Shown here: positions 31,836 to 41,156 of the stretch, piece by piece | How the letters are laid out: the number at the start of each line of letters is the position of its first letter | Numbering within the stretch: position 1 is the stretch's first letter | DNA from: Niastella sp. OAS944 | GTDB taxonomy: Bacteria; Bacteroidota; Bacteroidia; Chitinophagales; Chitinophagaceae | NCBI GenBank assembly: GCA_024809215.1 | Contig: JANUBW010000008.1 | Coordinates: forward strand, 372,001 to 436,000 | Direction: 5' to 3' | DNA length: 64,000 nucleotides | The notes under the pieces: model-generated | What the model was told of the DNA's origin: nothing | What the model saw: the letters and a program-made list of their open reading frames with translations, nothing else | Database searches by the model: none | Translations under genes and position numbers: made by a program

Positions 31836-33815
31836 ATGGCGAAAATTCCTAAACTGATCCGGTGGATAATTTGGACGGGCTTGATTTTCCTGGTTTTATT
31901 TACGATCATGCGGCTGGCGTTATTTATTATGAGCGACCAGCAAAGTTATGGACTTAGCAAGTTGGGTGGTGCTTTTTTCCTTGGCCTACGATATGATCTT
32001 CGTATGATCTCCTGGTTGTTGATCCTTGTGCTTATTTTGGGCAGTATACCCGCCCTGCATCCCTTTTTAAGTAAACGCGGCAAAAAGTTATGGATGATGG
32101 TGCTGGGTGTTGCCGTGGTGTTTGTGATCTTCTTCTTTTCAATTGATTTTGCCCATTATGCCTACCTGGCACAGCGGCTGAACGCCAGCGTGCTGAATTA
32201 CCTTGAAGATGCAGGCATTTCAATGAGCATGGTTTGGCAAAGCTATCCCGTTATTCGTATAGTGCTGGGGGTGTTATTGCTATCAGCTTTATTAATTTAT
32301 ATCATTTATCGCAATCACCGCTGGGTGAGCAAGCAAACTTATACGGGCACAAAACGAAGCCGCATTATTTCTTTTATTGTTTGCTTTTTAGCGTGTGGGT
32401 TTTTCATATTTGGCCAGTTTAGCCAATATCCGTTGCGCTGGAGCGATGCTTTTGCACTGGGCAGCGATTACAAAGCCGGCCTGGCCCTGAACCCGTTCGA
32501 GAGCTTTTTCAGCACCCTGAAGTTCAGGCACAGCAGCTATGATGCAAAGAAAGTGAAAGAGCTGAGCCCAATAATTGGCAGTCATTTTAATTTTCAACCA
32601 TCTGTTAATCCTTTGAGTTTTGTAAGGGTAGAAGAGCCTAAGCCGGGTGCGCTTACATCGAACCCCAATGTGGTGCTGGTGATTTGCGAAAGTTTCAGCG
32701 CATACAAAAGCTCAATGTTTGGCAACCCGTTGAATACCACGCCTTTCTTTGATAGTATGTGCCGCCAGGGCATTTTCTTCGATCGTTGTTTTACCCCAAC
32801 GTATGGTACGGCGCGGGGCGTATGGGCAACCATTACCGGTACACCCGATGTGGAACCAACAAAAACTGCCAGCCGTAACCCTGCAGCTGTTGATCAGCAT
32901 AGCATCATCAATAATTTTACCGGCTACGAGAAATTTTATTTCCTGGGTGGCAGCACCAGCTGGGCAAACATCAGAGGGGTGCTTACCAATAACATCGATA
33001 ACCTGCATTTATACGAACAGGAAGATTACAAAGCACCCAAAATTGATGTGTGGGGTATAAGTGATAAGAACCTGTTTTTAGAAGCCAATAAAGTGCTTGC
33101 ACAACAGCAAAAGCCTTTTTTCGCTATTATTCAAACCGCAGATAATCATCGGCCATATACTATTCCCGACGAAGACCTGAAAGAATTTAACCGGGTAAGC
33201 GCGCCTTTAGATTCATTGCGTAAATATGGGTTTGAATCAGATGCCGAAATGAACGCTTTCAGATATACCGATTTTGGCTACAAGAAATTTATGGAGGCGG
33301 CGCGCCAGGAAAAATATTTCAACAACACGGTATTTGTGTTTATTGGCGACCATGGTATTCCCGGCGAAGCCAGTGCCTTATTCCCTCATAGCTGGACGGC
33401 CCAACGCCTTACCACCATGCACGTTCCCCTGTTGATATATTCACCAGGTTTACTAGCGCCCAAAAGGGTACATACCATCAGTTCGCAAACCGATGTGTTG
33501 CCAACCATAGCCGGTTTATGTGATATCAAATACACCAACAGCACGTTGGGTAAAGACCTGCTGGATAGCGCCACCAAAGGCTTTGCCTTTGTTTATGACC
33601 CCGACAATAGCATGGTGGGCGTTGTAAAAGGTGATTATTTATTCCGCAAACAATTGCGTGCGAAGAAGGAAGAACTGGTGAGCATTGTAAATAACGACCC
33701 CGTGCCTAATGATGCCGAACACGCCGCTATACAGCATGAGATGTCAGTTTTGACAGATGCGTTGTTTGAGACGGCGAAGTATATGCTGCTGAATAATAAA
33801 AAAGCTGGAAAATAG
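31836..33815 (+). CDS. LTA-synthase-family sulfatase (phosphoglycerol transferase-like)
   Basis: The protein has 659 residues. Five N-terminal membrane helices (residues 1-200) precede a periplasmic alkaline-phosphatase-like domain. The metal-site Glu is in VVLVICESFSAYKS, the Thr nucleophile probably in TYGTARGVWATITG, and the metal-binding Asp-His in FIGDHGIPGEAS. Relatives transfer phosphoglycerol or phosphoethanolamine to envelope glycans or lipids. As Bacteroidota lack LTA, a lipid or glycan modification role is more likely here. Its stop is followed by a 69-bp direct repeat. Confidence 0.85.
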   Translation: MAKIPKLIRWIIWTGLIFLVLFTIMRLALFIMSDQQSYGLSKLGGAFFLGLRYDLRMISWLLILVLILGSIPALHPFLSKRGKKLWMMVLGVAVVFVIFFFSIDFAHYAYLAQRLNASVLNYLEDAGISMSMVWQSYPVIRIVLGVLLLSALLIYIIYRNHRWVSKQTYTGTKRSRIISFIVCFLACGFFIFGQFSQYPLRWSDAFALGSDYKAGLALNPFESFFSTLKFRHSSYDAKKVKELSPIIGSHFNFQPSVNPLSFVRVEEPKPGALTSNPNVVLVICESFSAYKSSMFGNPLNTTPFFDSMCRQGIFFDRCFTPTYGTARGVWATITGTPDVEPTKTASRNPAAVDQHSIINNFTGYEKFYFLGGSTSWANIRGVLTNNIDNLHLYEQEDYKAPKIDVWGISDKNLFLEANKVLAQQQKPFFAIIQTADNHRPYTIPDEDLKEFNRVSAPLDSLRKYGFESDAEMNAFRYTDFGYKKFMEAARQEKYFNNTVFVFIGDHGIPGEASALFPHSWTAQRLTTMHVPLLIYSPGLLAPKRVHTISSQTDVLPTIAGLCDIKYTNSTLGKDLLDSATKGFAFVYDPDNSMVGVVKGDYLFRKQLRAKKEELVSIVNNDPVPNDAEHAAIQHEMSVLTDALFETAKYMLLNNKKAGK

Positions 33816-33823
33816 AGTCTGTC

Positions 33824-34018
33824 AGTGGTGAGTTGTGAGTGGATTCACGAATTTTTTAGGTTGCTGAGCAATAGCGAGGTTCGCGAACTGCAAATGGTGA
33901 GTTGTGAGTGGGTTATCGAATTTTATAGGTTGCTGAGCAATAGCGAGGTTCGCGAACTGTAAAAACTCCTGAACTTTAGCGAGCCTCCACTCACCACTGA
34001 CCACTCACCACTCACTAG
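33824..34018. repeat. 69-bp tandem repeat plus 7-mer inverted array, AGTGGTG/CACCACT theme
   Basis: Two near-identical 69-bp units (33827-33895 and 33896-33964) each start with GGTGAGTTGTGAGTGG and contain GAGCAATAGCGAGGTTCGCG. The forward 7-mers AGTGGTG and AGTTGTG oppose CCACT, CACCACT, GACCACT and CACCACT at 33986-34018, which overlap the next gene's stop codon. Confidence 0.9.
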
Positions 34019-34758
34019 TTCTTCTTAGCGATCAGTATCATCCTCGGCGATTGCTTAACATCATAAGCACTTAAATTATAATCCCCATACACTTCTTTCA
34101 ACTGCAGGTGATAATAAGCGAACATATCGTTGAAATCGCCCACAGAGAATTTAGCTACTTTCTCAATGAACTCCAGTGGCGCATCAAGCGCTTCATCCTC
34201 AATTTCAATCTTTTTGTAAAAATGGGTTTCATCGAACCATTTCGTTAAGTAGTAGGTAACATCGTCAATTACTTTTTCCTGTTTGTGTACCAGGTGATCT
34301 TCGGCATAATGCACATTCAGGTAGTCGATCACCAGCGTACCGCCGGGTTTTAATGCATTGGCAACCGTGCGAATAACGTTATAGTGTTCACGTTCTGTTC
34401 TAAAATACCCAAAGCTGGTAAAAAAGTTAAAGGCATAATCGAAGTAATTGATCCAGAAGGGGAGCCGCATATCGTGTTCAAAAAAATGCAAATGACCATT
34501 TTCCTGTGCTTTGGCAATATGGATGCTTGCGGGGGCAAGATCTATGCCTGTAACATCGAATCCTTTTGAGGCCAGCAGTTTGGAATGACGGCCACGGCCG
34601 CAGGCAACATCAAGCAGTTTGGAGTGTTCGGCTGGGTGCAGTTTGTTAAGCAAACGATTGATAAAGGCAGATGCTTCCTGTTCATCGTGCTCAAAGTACA
34701 ATTTATGATAGTAGGGCGAGTTGAACCAATCCCTGAACCAGTTGCTGCTGTTGAACAT
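34015..34758 (-). CDS. Class I SAM-dependent methyltransferase
   Basis: The protein has 247 residues. Motif I is LLDVACGRGRHSKLLASKGF, followed by the acidic loop DVTGIDLAPAS. The post-motif region DMRLPFWINYFDYAFNFFTS and the motif-like TLVIDYLNVHYAED complete a Rossmann-like fold. A small soluble enzyme of unknown substrate. The stop codon (34015-34017) lies inside the reverse half of the 7-mer array. It is convergent with the LTA-synthase-like gene and divergent from glmM. Confidence 0.85.
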   Translation of the reverse strand: MFNSSNWFRDWFNSPYYHKLYFEHDEQEASAFINRLLNKLHPAEHSKLLDVACGRGRHSKLLASKGFDVTGIDLAPASIHIAKAQENGHLHFFEHDMRLPFWINYFDYAFNFFTSFGYFRTEREHYNVIRTVANALKPGGTLVIDYLNVHYAEDHLVHKQEKVIDDVTYYLTKWFDETHFYKKIEIEDEALDAPLEFIEKVAKFSVGDFNDMFAYYHLQLKEVYGDYNLSAYDVKQSPRMILIAKKN

Positions 34759-34776
34759 GCTGCCTCAAATTTGAAG

Positions 34777-34784
34777 CAAAAGTA
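34777..34784 (-). promoter_or_regulatory. -7 promoter box of the methyltransferase gene
   Basis: On the minus strand it reads TACTTTTG, 18 bp before the start codon. Confidence 0.62.
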
Positions 34785-35018
34785 GGGCAGTATTTGCAAA
34801 CGTTTGCGATAAGACTATGCAGATATGTGCATAAGAGATTTTTCTATAACAATAATTATTTAACCCATAATTAATTGATTCGCTTTTTTTTATTCATTGT
34901 TTTCCACATGTTGGCCCCCACATTTAAAAACTCATAATTTTTCACTTAACTTCACTTTTCTGATTCCCCATCCTGTAAAATACCCTAATCTGGTAGCCCC
35001 TGCTAACGACCAAACCAT

Positions 35019-35026
35019 TATTTTTG
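35019..35026 (+). promoter_or_regulatory. -7 promoter box of glmM
   Basis: TATTTTTG lies 27 bp before the GTG start. The rest of 34759-35053 is an AT-rich divergent promoter region. Confidence 0.65.
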
Positions 35027-35053
35027 TAATTATTACTGTTAAACCCTGTTATT

Positions 35054-36433
35054 GTGGCATTGATAAAAAGTATATCAGGTATTCGTGGAACGATCGGAGG
35101 TAAAACCGGAGAAAATCTCACCCCCCTTGATGTGGTTAAATTTTCTGCCGCCTTTGGTAGTTGGTTGCTTGAAAAAAAATCGGGCAATAAAATAGTTATC
35201 GGTCGCGATGGTCGTATCAGCGGCGCTATGGTTCAGCAATTGGTGGTGAATACACTTATTGCACTGGGCCTCGATGTGGTTGATATTGGGCTTAGTACCA
35301 CACCTACCGTTGAAATGGCGGTAGTATGGGAAAATGCTGCCGGTGGTATTATCATTACCGCCAGCCATAACCCCAAGGAGTGGAATGCGTTGAAACTGCT
35401 TAATGAAAAAGGCGAATTCATCAGCGGCGCCGATGGAGCTGCCGTACTGGAAAAAGCCCGTACTGAAGATTTCAATTTCGTTTCGGTAGATAAATTGGGA
35501 ACTTATGAAGTGAACGACACTTACCTGCAGAAACATATAGATACAATTGCCAGCTACCCAATGGTTGATGTAGAAGGCATTCGCCAAAAGAATTATACCG
35601 TGGTAGTTGATGTGGTGAACTCAACCGGTGCATTGGCTATTCCACCATTGCTTAAAGCATTGGGTGTTGAGAACGTGATCGTGTTGAATGAAGAGATCAC
35701 CGGCAAATTTGCACACAATCCCGAGCCGTTGCCCGAAAATCTTACCGGTTTAAGTGCAGCAGTTCGTAAACACAAAGCCGACCTGGGTATAGCTGTTGAC
35801 CCCGATGTTGACCGCCTTTGCTTTGTTTGTGAAGATGGCAGCATGTTTGGTGAAGAATATACACTGGTGGCCGTTGCTGATTATGTGCTTAGCAAAAAAG
35901 TTGGGAACACCGTAAGTAATATGAGCAGCACCAAAGCGCTGAAGGAGATCACCATTAAACATGGCGGCGAATATTATCCTTCTGCCGTAGGTGAGGTGAA
36001 TGTGGTTGATAAAATGAAAGCCATGAATGCGGTAATTGGTGGTGAAGGTAATGGCGGTATCATAGTACCCGACCTGCATTATGGTCGCGATGCACTTATT
36101 GGTATTGGCCTGTTCCTTAGCTCACTGGCTACACATAAGAATGGCATTCGTTCATTTAGAACACGCTACCCCGATTATTTTATTTCGAAGAATAAAATTG
36201 AGCTGCAGAACGGCATCGATGTAAAAGAGATCTTCGAGAAAATAAAAGTAAAATACAAGAACCAGCCAATAAATACAGAAGATGGTTTAAAGATAGAATT
36301 CGATAGCGATTGGGTACACCTGCGTACGTCGAATACTGAGCCCATTATTCGTATTTATGCCGAAAGCAGTTTTGAAACCACCGCCAATAATATTGCATTG
36401 CGTTTGATGCACGATATTAAGGAGTTTATATAA
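35054..36433 (+). CDS. glmM: Phosphoglucosamine mutase
   Basis: The protein has 459 residues with a GTG start; starts further upstream are out of frame, and ALIKSISGIRGTIGGKTGEN is the usual N-terminus. The phosphoserine loop TASHNPKEWN, metal-binding DPDVDRLCF, sugar-binding GGEGNGGII and phosphate-binding RTSNTEPIIRI are all present. It interconverts glucosamine 6-phosphate and 1-phosphate for UDP-GlcNAc and peptidoglycan. Some Bacteroidota relatives are annotated as phosphomannomutase/phosphoglucomutase, but the N-terminal pattern favours GlmM. It is monocistronic. Confidence 0.88.
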   Translation: MALIKSISGIRGTIGGKTGENLTPLDVVKFSAAFGSWLLEKKSGNKIVIGRDGRISGAMVQQLVVNTLIALGLDVVDIGLSTTPTVEMAVVWENAAGGIIITASHNPKEWNALKLLNEKGEFISGADGAAVLEKARTEDFNFVSVDKLGTYEVNDTYLQKHIDTIASYPMVDVEGIRQKNYTVVVDVVNSTGALAIPPLLKALGVENVIVLNEEITGKFAHNPEPLPENLTGLSAAVRKHKADLGIAVDPDVDRLCFVCEDGSMFGEEYTLVAVADYVLSKKVGNTVSNMSSTKALKEITIKHGGEYYPSAVGEVNVVDKMKAMNAVIGGEGNGGIIVPDLHYGRDALIGIGLFLSSLATHKNGIRSFRTRYPDYFISKNKIELQNGIDVKEIFEKIKVKYKNQPINTEDGLKIEFDSDWVHLRTSNTEPIIRIYAESSFETTANNIALRLMHDIKEFI

Positions 36434-36444
36434 ATACAAAATCA

Positions 36445-36607
36445 CAAGCTCCAAGACCCAAGCTCCAAAAAATAGCTGCAAAAATTCAAAACCCAAAGTT
36501 CCAATAGCCTGGCAGTTGAGATTTAGGATTTGGAATTTACTTGGATCTTGAGATTTGGAATTTGGTTTTTCTTTATTTGGATCTTAGGGATTTGAGATTT
36601 GGATTTT
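36445..36607 (+). repeat. 7-mer inverted array, CAAGCTC / GATTTGG theme
   Basis: CAAGCTC, CAAGACC, CAAGCTC and looser units are followed, after a spacer, by GATTTAG, GATTTGG, AATTTAC, TTGGATC and many GATTTGG/AATTTGG units. It fills most of the 353-bp gap 36434-36786 and ends about 140 bp before the next terminator. Confidence 0.82.
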
Positions 36608-36748
36608 TATTATAAACTGCTTTATTTCTTAAAAAATATTTGGCGTACCGGTCAAATTCTTAAACAATTAGCTGCCGGTTGGTGTTTTTGATGGTGAGCT
36701 TGTAATTCACTGGTATTAAAATTTCTTTTCAAATATTTTATTGAATTT

Positions 36749-36779
36749 TGCTCCGCTGAAAAGCGGAGCATTTTTATTT
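36749..36779 (+). terminator. Terminator hairpin directly before the cysteine desulfurase gene
   Basis: TGCTCCGCT and AGCGGAGCA with a GAAA loop are followed by TTTTTATTT. The start codon is only 7 bp after the T-tract, so it could also be a transcription attenuator in the leader. Confidence 0.85.
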
Positions 36780-36786
36780 AAAGAAT

Positions 36787-37926
36787 ATGTCAAAGCAGGT
36801 AACCCGTATTTATTTTGATAATGCAGCTACAACGCCCCTGGACCCCCTGGTGCTGGAGGCCATGATGCCTTATTTTACAGATAAGTTTGGTAATCCTTCT
36901 TCTATTTACTCCTATGGCCGTGAAAGCCGCCTGGCCATTGAAAATGCCCGTAAATCGGTTGCCAAAATACTGAATGCGCATCCGGCAGAGATCTTCTTTA
37001 CTTCGGGCGGAACGGAAAGCTCCAATACCGCCATCAATGCAAGTATTCACGACCTGGGCTGCCGCCATATTATTACCTCGCCCATTGAGCATCATGCTAC
37101 CTCGCATACGGTAGAATATATAGCCGGCCTGCCGGGGATTACATTAAGCATGGTGAAACTGTTAGATAATGGCCATGTTGATTTGAACGACCTGGAACAA
37201 TTGCTGGCCAACAGCGATGATAAATGCCTGGTTACCCTTATGCATGCCAATAATGAAATAGGCAATATGATCGATTTGCATGCAGTAGGTAATGTGTGTA
37301 AGAAGTATGGCGCTATTTTTCATAGTGATACGGTGCAAACCGTTGGGCATTTCCCGTTCGATTTGCGTAGTACGCCGGTGCATTTCATTACCGGCAGCGG
37401 TCATAAATTTCATGGTCCCAAGGGTGTGGGCATTTTATACATTAACGAGAATGTTAGAATAAAGCCTTATATCCATGGCGGTGCACAGGAGCGCAATATG
37501 CGCGCCGGTACCGAGAACCTGTATGGGATTGTAGGTTTTGCCAAAGCGCTGGAGCTGGCAACGGAAGAATATGAAGCGCAAAGCAACTATATAAATGGGC
37601 TGAAATTATATATGATGGAAAAGGTAAAGAATGTAGTGCCGGGCATCACCTTCAATGGCGATCCGCTGGGCCGCAGCCTGTACACCGTGCTGAGTGTTTC
37701 TTTCCCTAAGACCGAGAAATCGGAGATGATACTGTTTGCCCTTGATATGAATAATATTTGCGTAAGCGGCGGTAGTGCCTGCACCAGCGGGGCCGACCAG
37801 GGTTCGCATGTTATTCGCGCCATCAATAACGATCCAAACCAGGTAACGGTACGTTTTTCGTTCAGTAAACATAATACCAAAGAAGAAATTGATTTTGTAG
37901 TAGAAAAATTGAAGGAGATGATATAA
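36787..37926 (+). CDS. Cysteine desulfurase (NifS/IscS family)
   Basis: The protein has 379 residues and depends on PLP. The N-terminus IYFDNAATTPLDP, the Schiff-base Lys in TGSGHKFHGPKG and the active Cys loop CVSGGSACTSGADQGS are clear. It removes sulfur from cysteine for iron-sulfur clusters or tRNA thiolation. Neither iscU nor suf genes are adjacent, so which pathway it serves is open. It starts 7 bp after a terminator-like hairpin, and the next gene is an FGGY kinase beyond a second terminator. Confidence 0.92.
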   Translation: MSKQVTRIYFDNAATTPLDPLVLEAMMPYFTDKFGNPSSIYSYGRESRLAIENARKSVAKILNAHPAEIFFTSGGTESSNTAINASIHDLGCRHIITSPIEHHATSHTVEYIAGLPGITLSMVKLLDNGHVDLNDLEQLLANSDDKCLVTLMHANNEIGNMIDLHAVGNVCKKYGAIFHSDTVQTVGHFPFDLRSTPVHFITGSGHKFHGPKGVGILYINENVRIKPYIHGGAQERNMRAGTENLYGIVGFAKALELATEEYEAQSNYINGLKLYMMEKVKNVVPGITFNGDPLGRSLYTVLSVSFPKTEKSEMILFALDMNNICVSGGSACTSGADQGSHVIRAINNDPNQVTVRFSFSKHNTKEEIDFVVEKLKEMI

Positions 37927-37961
37927 GCGTCTTCTGCACTTTGTTTTTGCTAAATAAGAAT

Positions 37962-37990
37962 TGGTCCCGATCCTGGTCGGGATCTTTTTT
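37962..37990 (+). terminator. Intrinsic terminator of the cysteine desulfurase gene
   Basis: GTCCCGA and TCGGGAT form the stem around TCCTGG, followed by a T7 run. Confidence 0.88.
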
Positions 37991-38026
37991 TGTAAATTAC
38001 TGCTCCTTAAAAGCTCGGATCATTCC

Positions 38027-39544
38027 ATGGAACAGCAGGTAATCATCGGCGTAGATATTGGCACCTCAGGCACCAAGGCCATTGCTTTAACTCACCAGGG
38101 CGAGGTGGTTGGTAATACATATGTAGCGTACAACCCGTTGCCGGGCAAACCCGGCTATCATGAGCTTGACCCCGAAGTGTTGTACCAGGCTGTTATTACC
38201 TGTATTGAAGGAACAGGGGAGCAGGTGCGTAAATTGGGCGCTACGCTAACCGCTGTTTCATTTAGTACGGCCATGCATAGCTTAATAGCGGTTGATGAAA
38301 ACGGCAAGCCGCTTACCCATGTAATTACCTGGGCCGATGGGCGGAGTGTTGCGTTTGCCGAAGCATTAAAAGGCACGCCTGCGGGGCATGAGATCTACCT
38401 GCAAACGGGTACGCCCATTCATCCTATGTCGCCCCTGTGCAAGCTGATGTGGCTGCGCGATCACCAACCCGACTTGTTTGCCGCAACGCATAAGTTCATT
38501 GGTATTAAAGAGTTTATTTTTTACCGGTTCTTTGGCGAATACCTCATCGATTTTTCCATAGCATCGGCAACCGGTTTGTTTGATATTCATAACAAAACCT
38601 GGTACCAACCGGCATTGAAAGCAGCGGGTATTACCAGCGAACGCCTGGCGAGCCCGGTGCCCACTACCTACACTATACGAAAATTTATAAAGCCTTTCCC
38701 GCAGCAGTTGGCGGGGGTTGCAGAAGTGCCGTTTGTTATTGGCGCCAGCGATGGTTGTTTGGCCAACCTGGGCAGCTTTGCAACAGAACCAGGCGATTTA
38801 AGTGTAACCATTGGCACCAGTGGTGCTGTTCGTATGATAACCACCAGGCCCGCGGCCGATGCGCGCGAACGCATCTTCAACTATATACTAACCGATAACA
38901 TATATGTATCGGGTGGGGCCATTAATAATGGCGTGGTGTTGTTGAAATGGTATACCGAACATTTTTTACAAAAGCAATTAACAGGTGCTAACGATCTTAA
39001 CTGGTTTGTGCAACAGGCGGCACAGGCACCTGCCGGTGCAGATGGGTTGATCTTTCTTCCCTATATCTTAGGCGAAAGGGCGCCGGTATGGGATGCCGAT
39101 GCAAAGGGCGTTTTTATTGGTGTACATGCCGGTCATACCCAGGCGCATTTTATGCGGGCCATTATTGAAGGAATAAATTATGCGCTGTACCAGGTGGCTG
39201 CATCGGTACAGGAAACAATTGGTACTATTCAGAATATATATGGCAGCGGTGGTTTTATAAATGCGCCGTTGTGGTTGCAGTGGCTAACCGATCTGTTTGG
39301 GCAGGAAATAAAAGTGATAAGTAGTGATGATGCATCGGCAGTAGGGGCGGCCATGCTGGGTTTACGGGCTACCAATATGTTGCCAATAAACGAATCGGCG
39401 CCTGTTTTCCTCAATAAGCAGCAATATATGCCCGATATGGAAATGCATAAACGTTATAAGCGCTATTACACTGTATATGCAGGATTGTACGATAAATTAA
39501 AAGCTGATTTTCAAACGCTAAGTGATATACGCGCCACCCTTTAA
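38027..39544 (+). CDS. FGGY-family carbohydrate kinase, probably gluconokinase
   Basis: The protein has 505 residues. The phosphate-1 loop GVDIGTSGTKAIAL, the catalytic Asp in TWADGRS and the C-terminal ATPase part (GASDGCLANLGSF, VTIGTSGAVRMI, YGSGGFINAPLW) are typical of the FGGY clan. Gluconate and xylulose kinases resemble each other; the AMHSL and MSPLCKLMW region favours gluconokinase. I start it at MEQQVIIGV, because the 22 residues before it translate part of the terminator. No permease or aldolase gene is adjacent, so the substrate is an inference. Confidence 0.85.
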   Translation: MEQQVIIGVDIGTSGTKAIALTHQGEVVGNTYVAYNPLPGKPGYHELDPEVLYQAVITCIEGTGEQVRKLGATLTAVSFSTAMHSLIAVDENGKPLTHVITWADGRSVAFAEALKGTPAGHEIYLQTGTPIHPMSPLCKLMWLRDHQPDLFAATHKFIGIKEFIFYRFFGEYLIDFSIASATGLFDIHNKTWYQPALKAAGITSERLASPVPTTYTIRKFIKPFPQQLAGVAEVPFVIGASDGCLANLGSFATEPGDLSVTIGTSGAVRMITTRPAADARERIFNYILTDNIYVSGGAINNGVVLLKWYTEHFLQKQLTGANDLNWFVQQAAQAPAGADGLIFLPYILGERAPVWDADAKGVFIGVHAGHTQAHFMRAIIEGINYALYQVAASVQETIGTIQNIYGSGGFINAPLWLQWLTDLFGQEIKVISSDDASAVGAAMLGLRATNMLPINESAPVFLNKQQYMPDMEMHKRYKRYYTVYAGLYDKLKADFQTLSDIRATL

Positions 39545-39599
39545 CATTTTCTTTTATTTATACGGGAACAACTGGCATATTTTTTAAGTTATATATAGT

Positions 39600-39706
39600 G
39601 AAAGGTTGCACAACTCTGCCTTTCAATCGCTGTGGTTAAGTTAAAACAAGTCGTTCCCCGCTGGGGGATGATGCAGTCCTCCCGATACATCGGGAGGGCT
39701 TTTTTT
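39600..39706 (+). ncRNA. Candidate small RNA ending at a terminator
   Basis: Between the FGGY kinase and the HGSNAT-like gene lies a ~105-bp stretch with two hairpins: CCCC/GGGG around GCTG at about 39656-39667, and a CCTCCCGAT/ATCGGGAGG terminator at 39678-39697 followed by CT7. No reading frame of note fills it. It may instead be the terminator and 3' leader of the kinase transcript. No clear promoter was seen. Confidence 0.35.
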
Positions 39707-39707
39707 A
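39678..39707 (+). terminator. Intrinsic terminator after the FGGY kinase
   Basis: A perfect 9-bp stem with an AC centre is followed by seven T residues. Confidence 0.9.
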
Positions 39708-39791
39708 TGTGCTTACCACATATCCCAAATCATAGGCTGTTAAAGGGATTATTTGTAAATTGTAATAAGTGAATCTCTTAATAAAGCCAGC

Positions 39792-40988
39792 ATGAACCAA
39801 CTAACTGAACTTACCGCTGTAAAAAAGCGGGTACAATCTATTGACATATTGCGCGGCGTTGTAATGATCATTATGGCCCTCGATCATGTGCGCGATTTCT
39901 TTCATGTTGATGCTTTTCAGGGCGATCCGCTGAACCCTGCTACAACAACCCCCATCTTATACTTTACCCGCTGGATCACGCACTTCTGTGCACCCACCTT
40001 TGTGTTCCTGGCCGGAACATCGGCCTACCTGGTTGGTTTGCGAAAATCAAAAGCCGACCTAAGCAGCTTTCTTATAAAGCGCGGACTGTGGTTGATAATG
40101 ATAGAAGTACTTGTTATTACCCTGGCTTTAACTTTTAACCCATTGTACAATGCCATTATACTACAGGTAATATGGGCCATTGGCATTAGTATGGTGTTTC
40201 TTGGACTGGCAGTGCGGTTGCCCTATAAAGTTATTTTTGCTATTGGTGCATTAGTAGTGCTGGGACATAATTTACTCGATTACCCCGAGGCGGCCCGTAA
40301 CCAGGACGTGCCTTTTATTTGGGACCTGTTACACAATGGCCGGTTTGATACATATACTTATGCGCCTAACCGGGTGCTTATAATTGCCTATTCCTTTATT
40401 CCCTGGATGGGTATTATGTTTATGGGTTATTGCGCCGGTAAATTGTTTGAAGCCACCGTTGACAGTCACAAAAGGAAGATGACATTGTTATTCCTTGGCG
40501 CCGGCCTTTTTACTTTGTTTGTGGCGCTGCGATTGTTAAATGAGTATGGTAATCCTTTTCCCTGGACGCCGCAACATACTACGCTGGCCAGTTTCTTTTC
40601 ATTCATGAACGTGCAAAAATATCCGCCTTCACTTATGTATGCTTGCGCTACACTGGGGCCGGCGCTTATGGTATTGGCTTTAATTGAACATGTACGCAAC
40701 CGCTTCACCGACTTTGCCAAAGTGTTTGGACGCGTGCCGTTCTTCTATTATGTAATTCATTTTTACGTCATTCACCTGCTTACCGTTATTGCATTTTATA
40801 TAGAAGGCTATGGTACAAAGGACATAGTAGGACAAACGCCTTTCTTATTCAGACCGCTGCAGTTTGGTTACCCCCTGTGGGTGGTGTATATAATTTGGGC
40901 GGCGCTCATTATTGGTTTGTATCCTTTGTGTAAGTGGTATAATAAGTACAAAGCCACGCACTCACAGTGGTGGCTTAGTTACTTGTAA
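39792..40988 (+). CDS. Heparan-alpha-glucosaminide N-acetyltransferase-like membrane protein (DUF1624)
   Basis: The protein has 398 residues and about ten membrane helices. The N-terminal QSIDILRGVVMIIMALDHVR, with its Arg and His, is the hallmark of the HGSNAT/DUF1624 family, and FCAPTFVFLAGTSAYLVG follows. Relatives acylate sugars across membranes. The substrate here is unknown; the start codon (ATG 39792) follows a 5'-AT-rich leader. It is followed by a 7-mer inverted array and a convergent T9SS gene. Confidence 0.85.
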   Translation: MNQLTELTAVKKRVQSIDILRGVVMIIMALDHVRDFFHVDAFQGDPLNPATTTPILYFTRWITHFCAPTFVFLAGTSAYLVGLRKSKADLSSFLIKRGLWLIMIEVLVITLALTFNPLYNAIILQVIWAIGISMVFLGLAVRLPYKVIFAIGALVVLGHNLLDYPEAARNQDVPFIWDLLHNGRFDTYTYAPNRVLIIAYSFIPWMGIMFMGYCAGKLFEATVDSHKRKMTLLFLGAGLFTLFVALRLLNEYGNPFPWTPQHTTLASFFSFMNVQKYPPSLMYACATLGPALMVLALIEHVRNRFTDFAKVFGRVPFFYYVIHFYVIHLLTVIAFYIEGYGTKDIVGQTPFLFRPLQFGYPLWVVYIIWAALIIGLYPLCKWYNKYKATHSQWWLSYL

Positions 40989-41032
40989 CAGAATTTATAG
41001 AATGTTTATTGTTTACGGCTTCCGTAGAAAAC

Positions 41033-41156
41033 GGCTTAAAGCTGTAAGCCAAAAGCTAAAAGCAAATACAAAAACAGTTAAAGCAATAGTAGAAAGCGAA
41101 AAGCCTAAAGCAACGGCAGAAATAGATCTGTATTTGCTTTCGGCTTTAGGCTGTAT
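41033..41156. repeat. 7-mer inverted array, AGCNNNA/TTNNGCT theme
   Basis: GGCTTAA, AGCTGTA, AGCCAAA, AGCTAAA and AGCAAAT are followed by looser AGC-rich sequence and then TTTGCTT, TCGGCTT and TAGGCTG. It lies between two convergent genes and touches the stop codon at 41156. Confidence 0.85.

Noticed and set aside
37961-38026. 22-residue extension of the FGGY kinase
   Set aside because: It starts inside a terminator stem and lacks family similarity; the kinase starts at MEQQVIIGVDIG.
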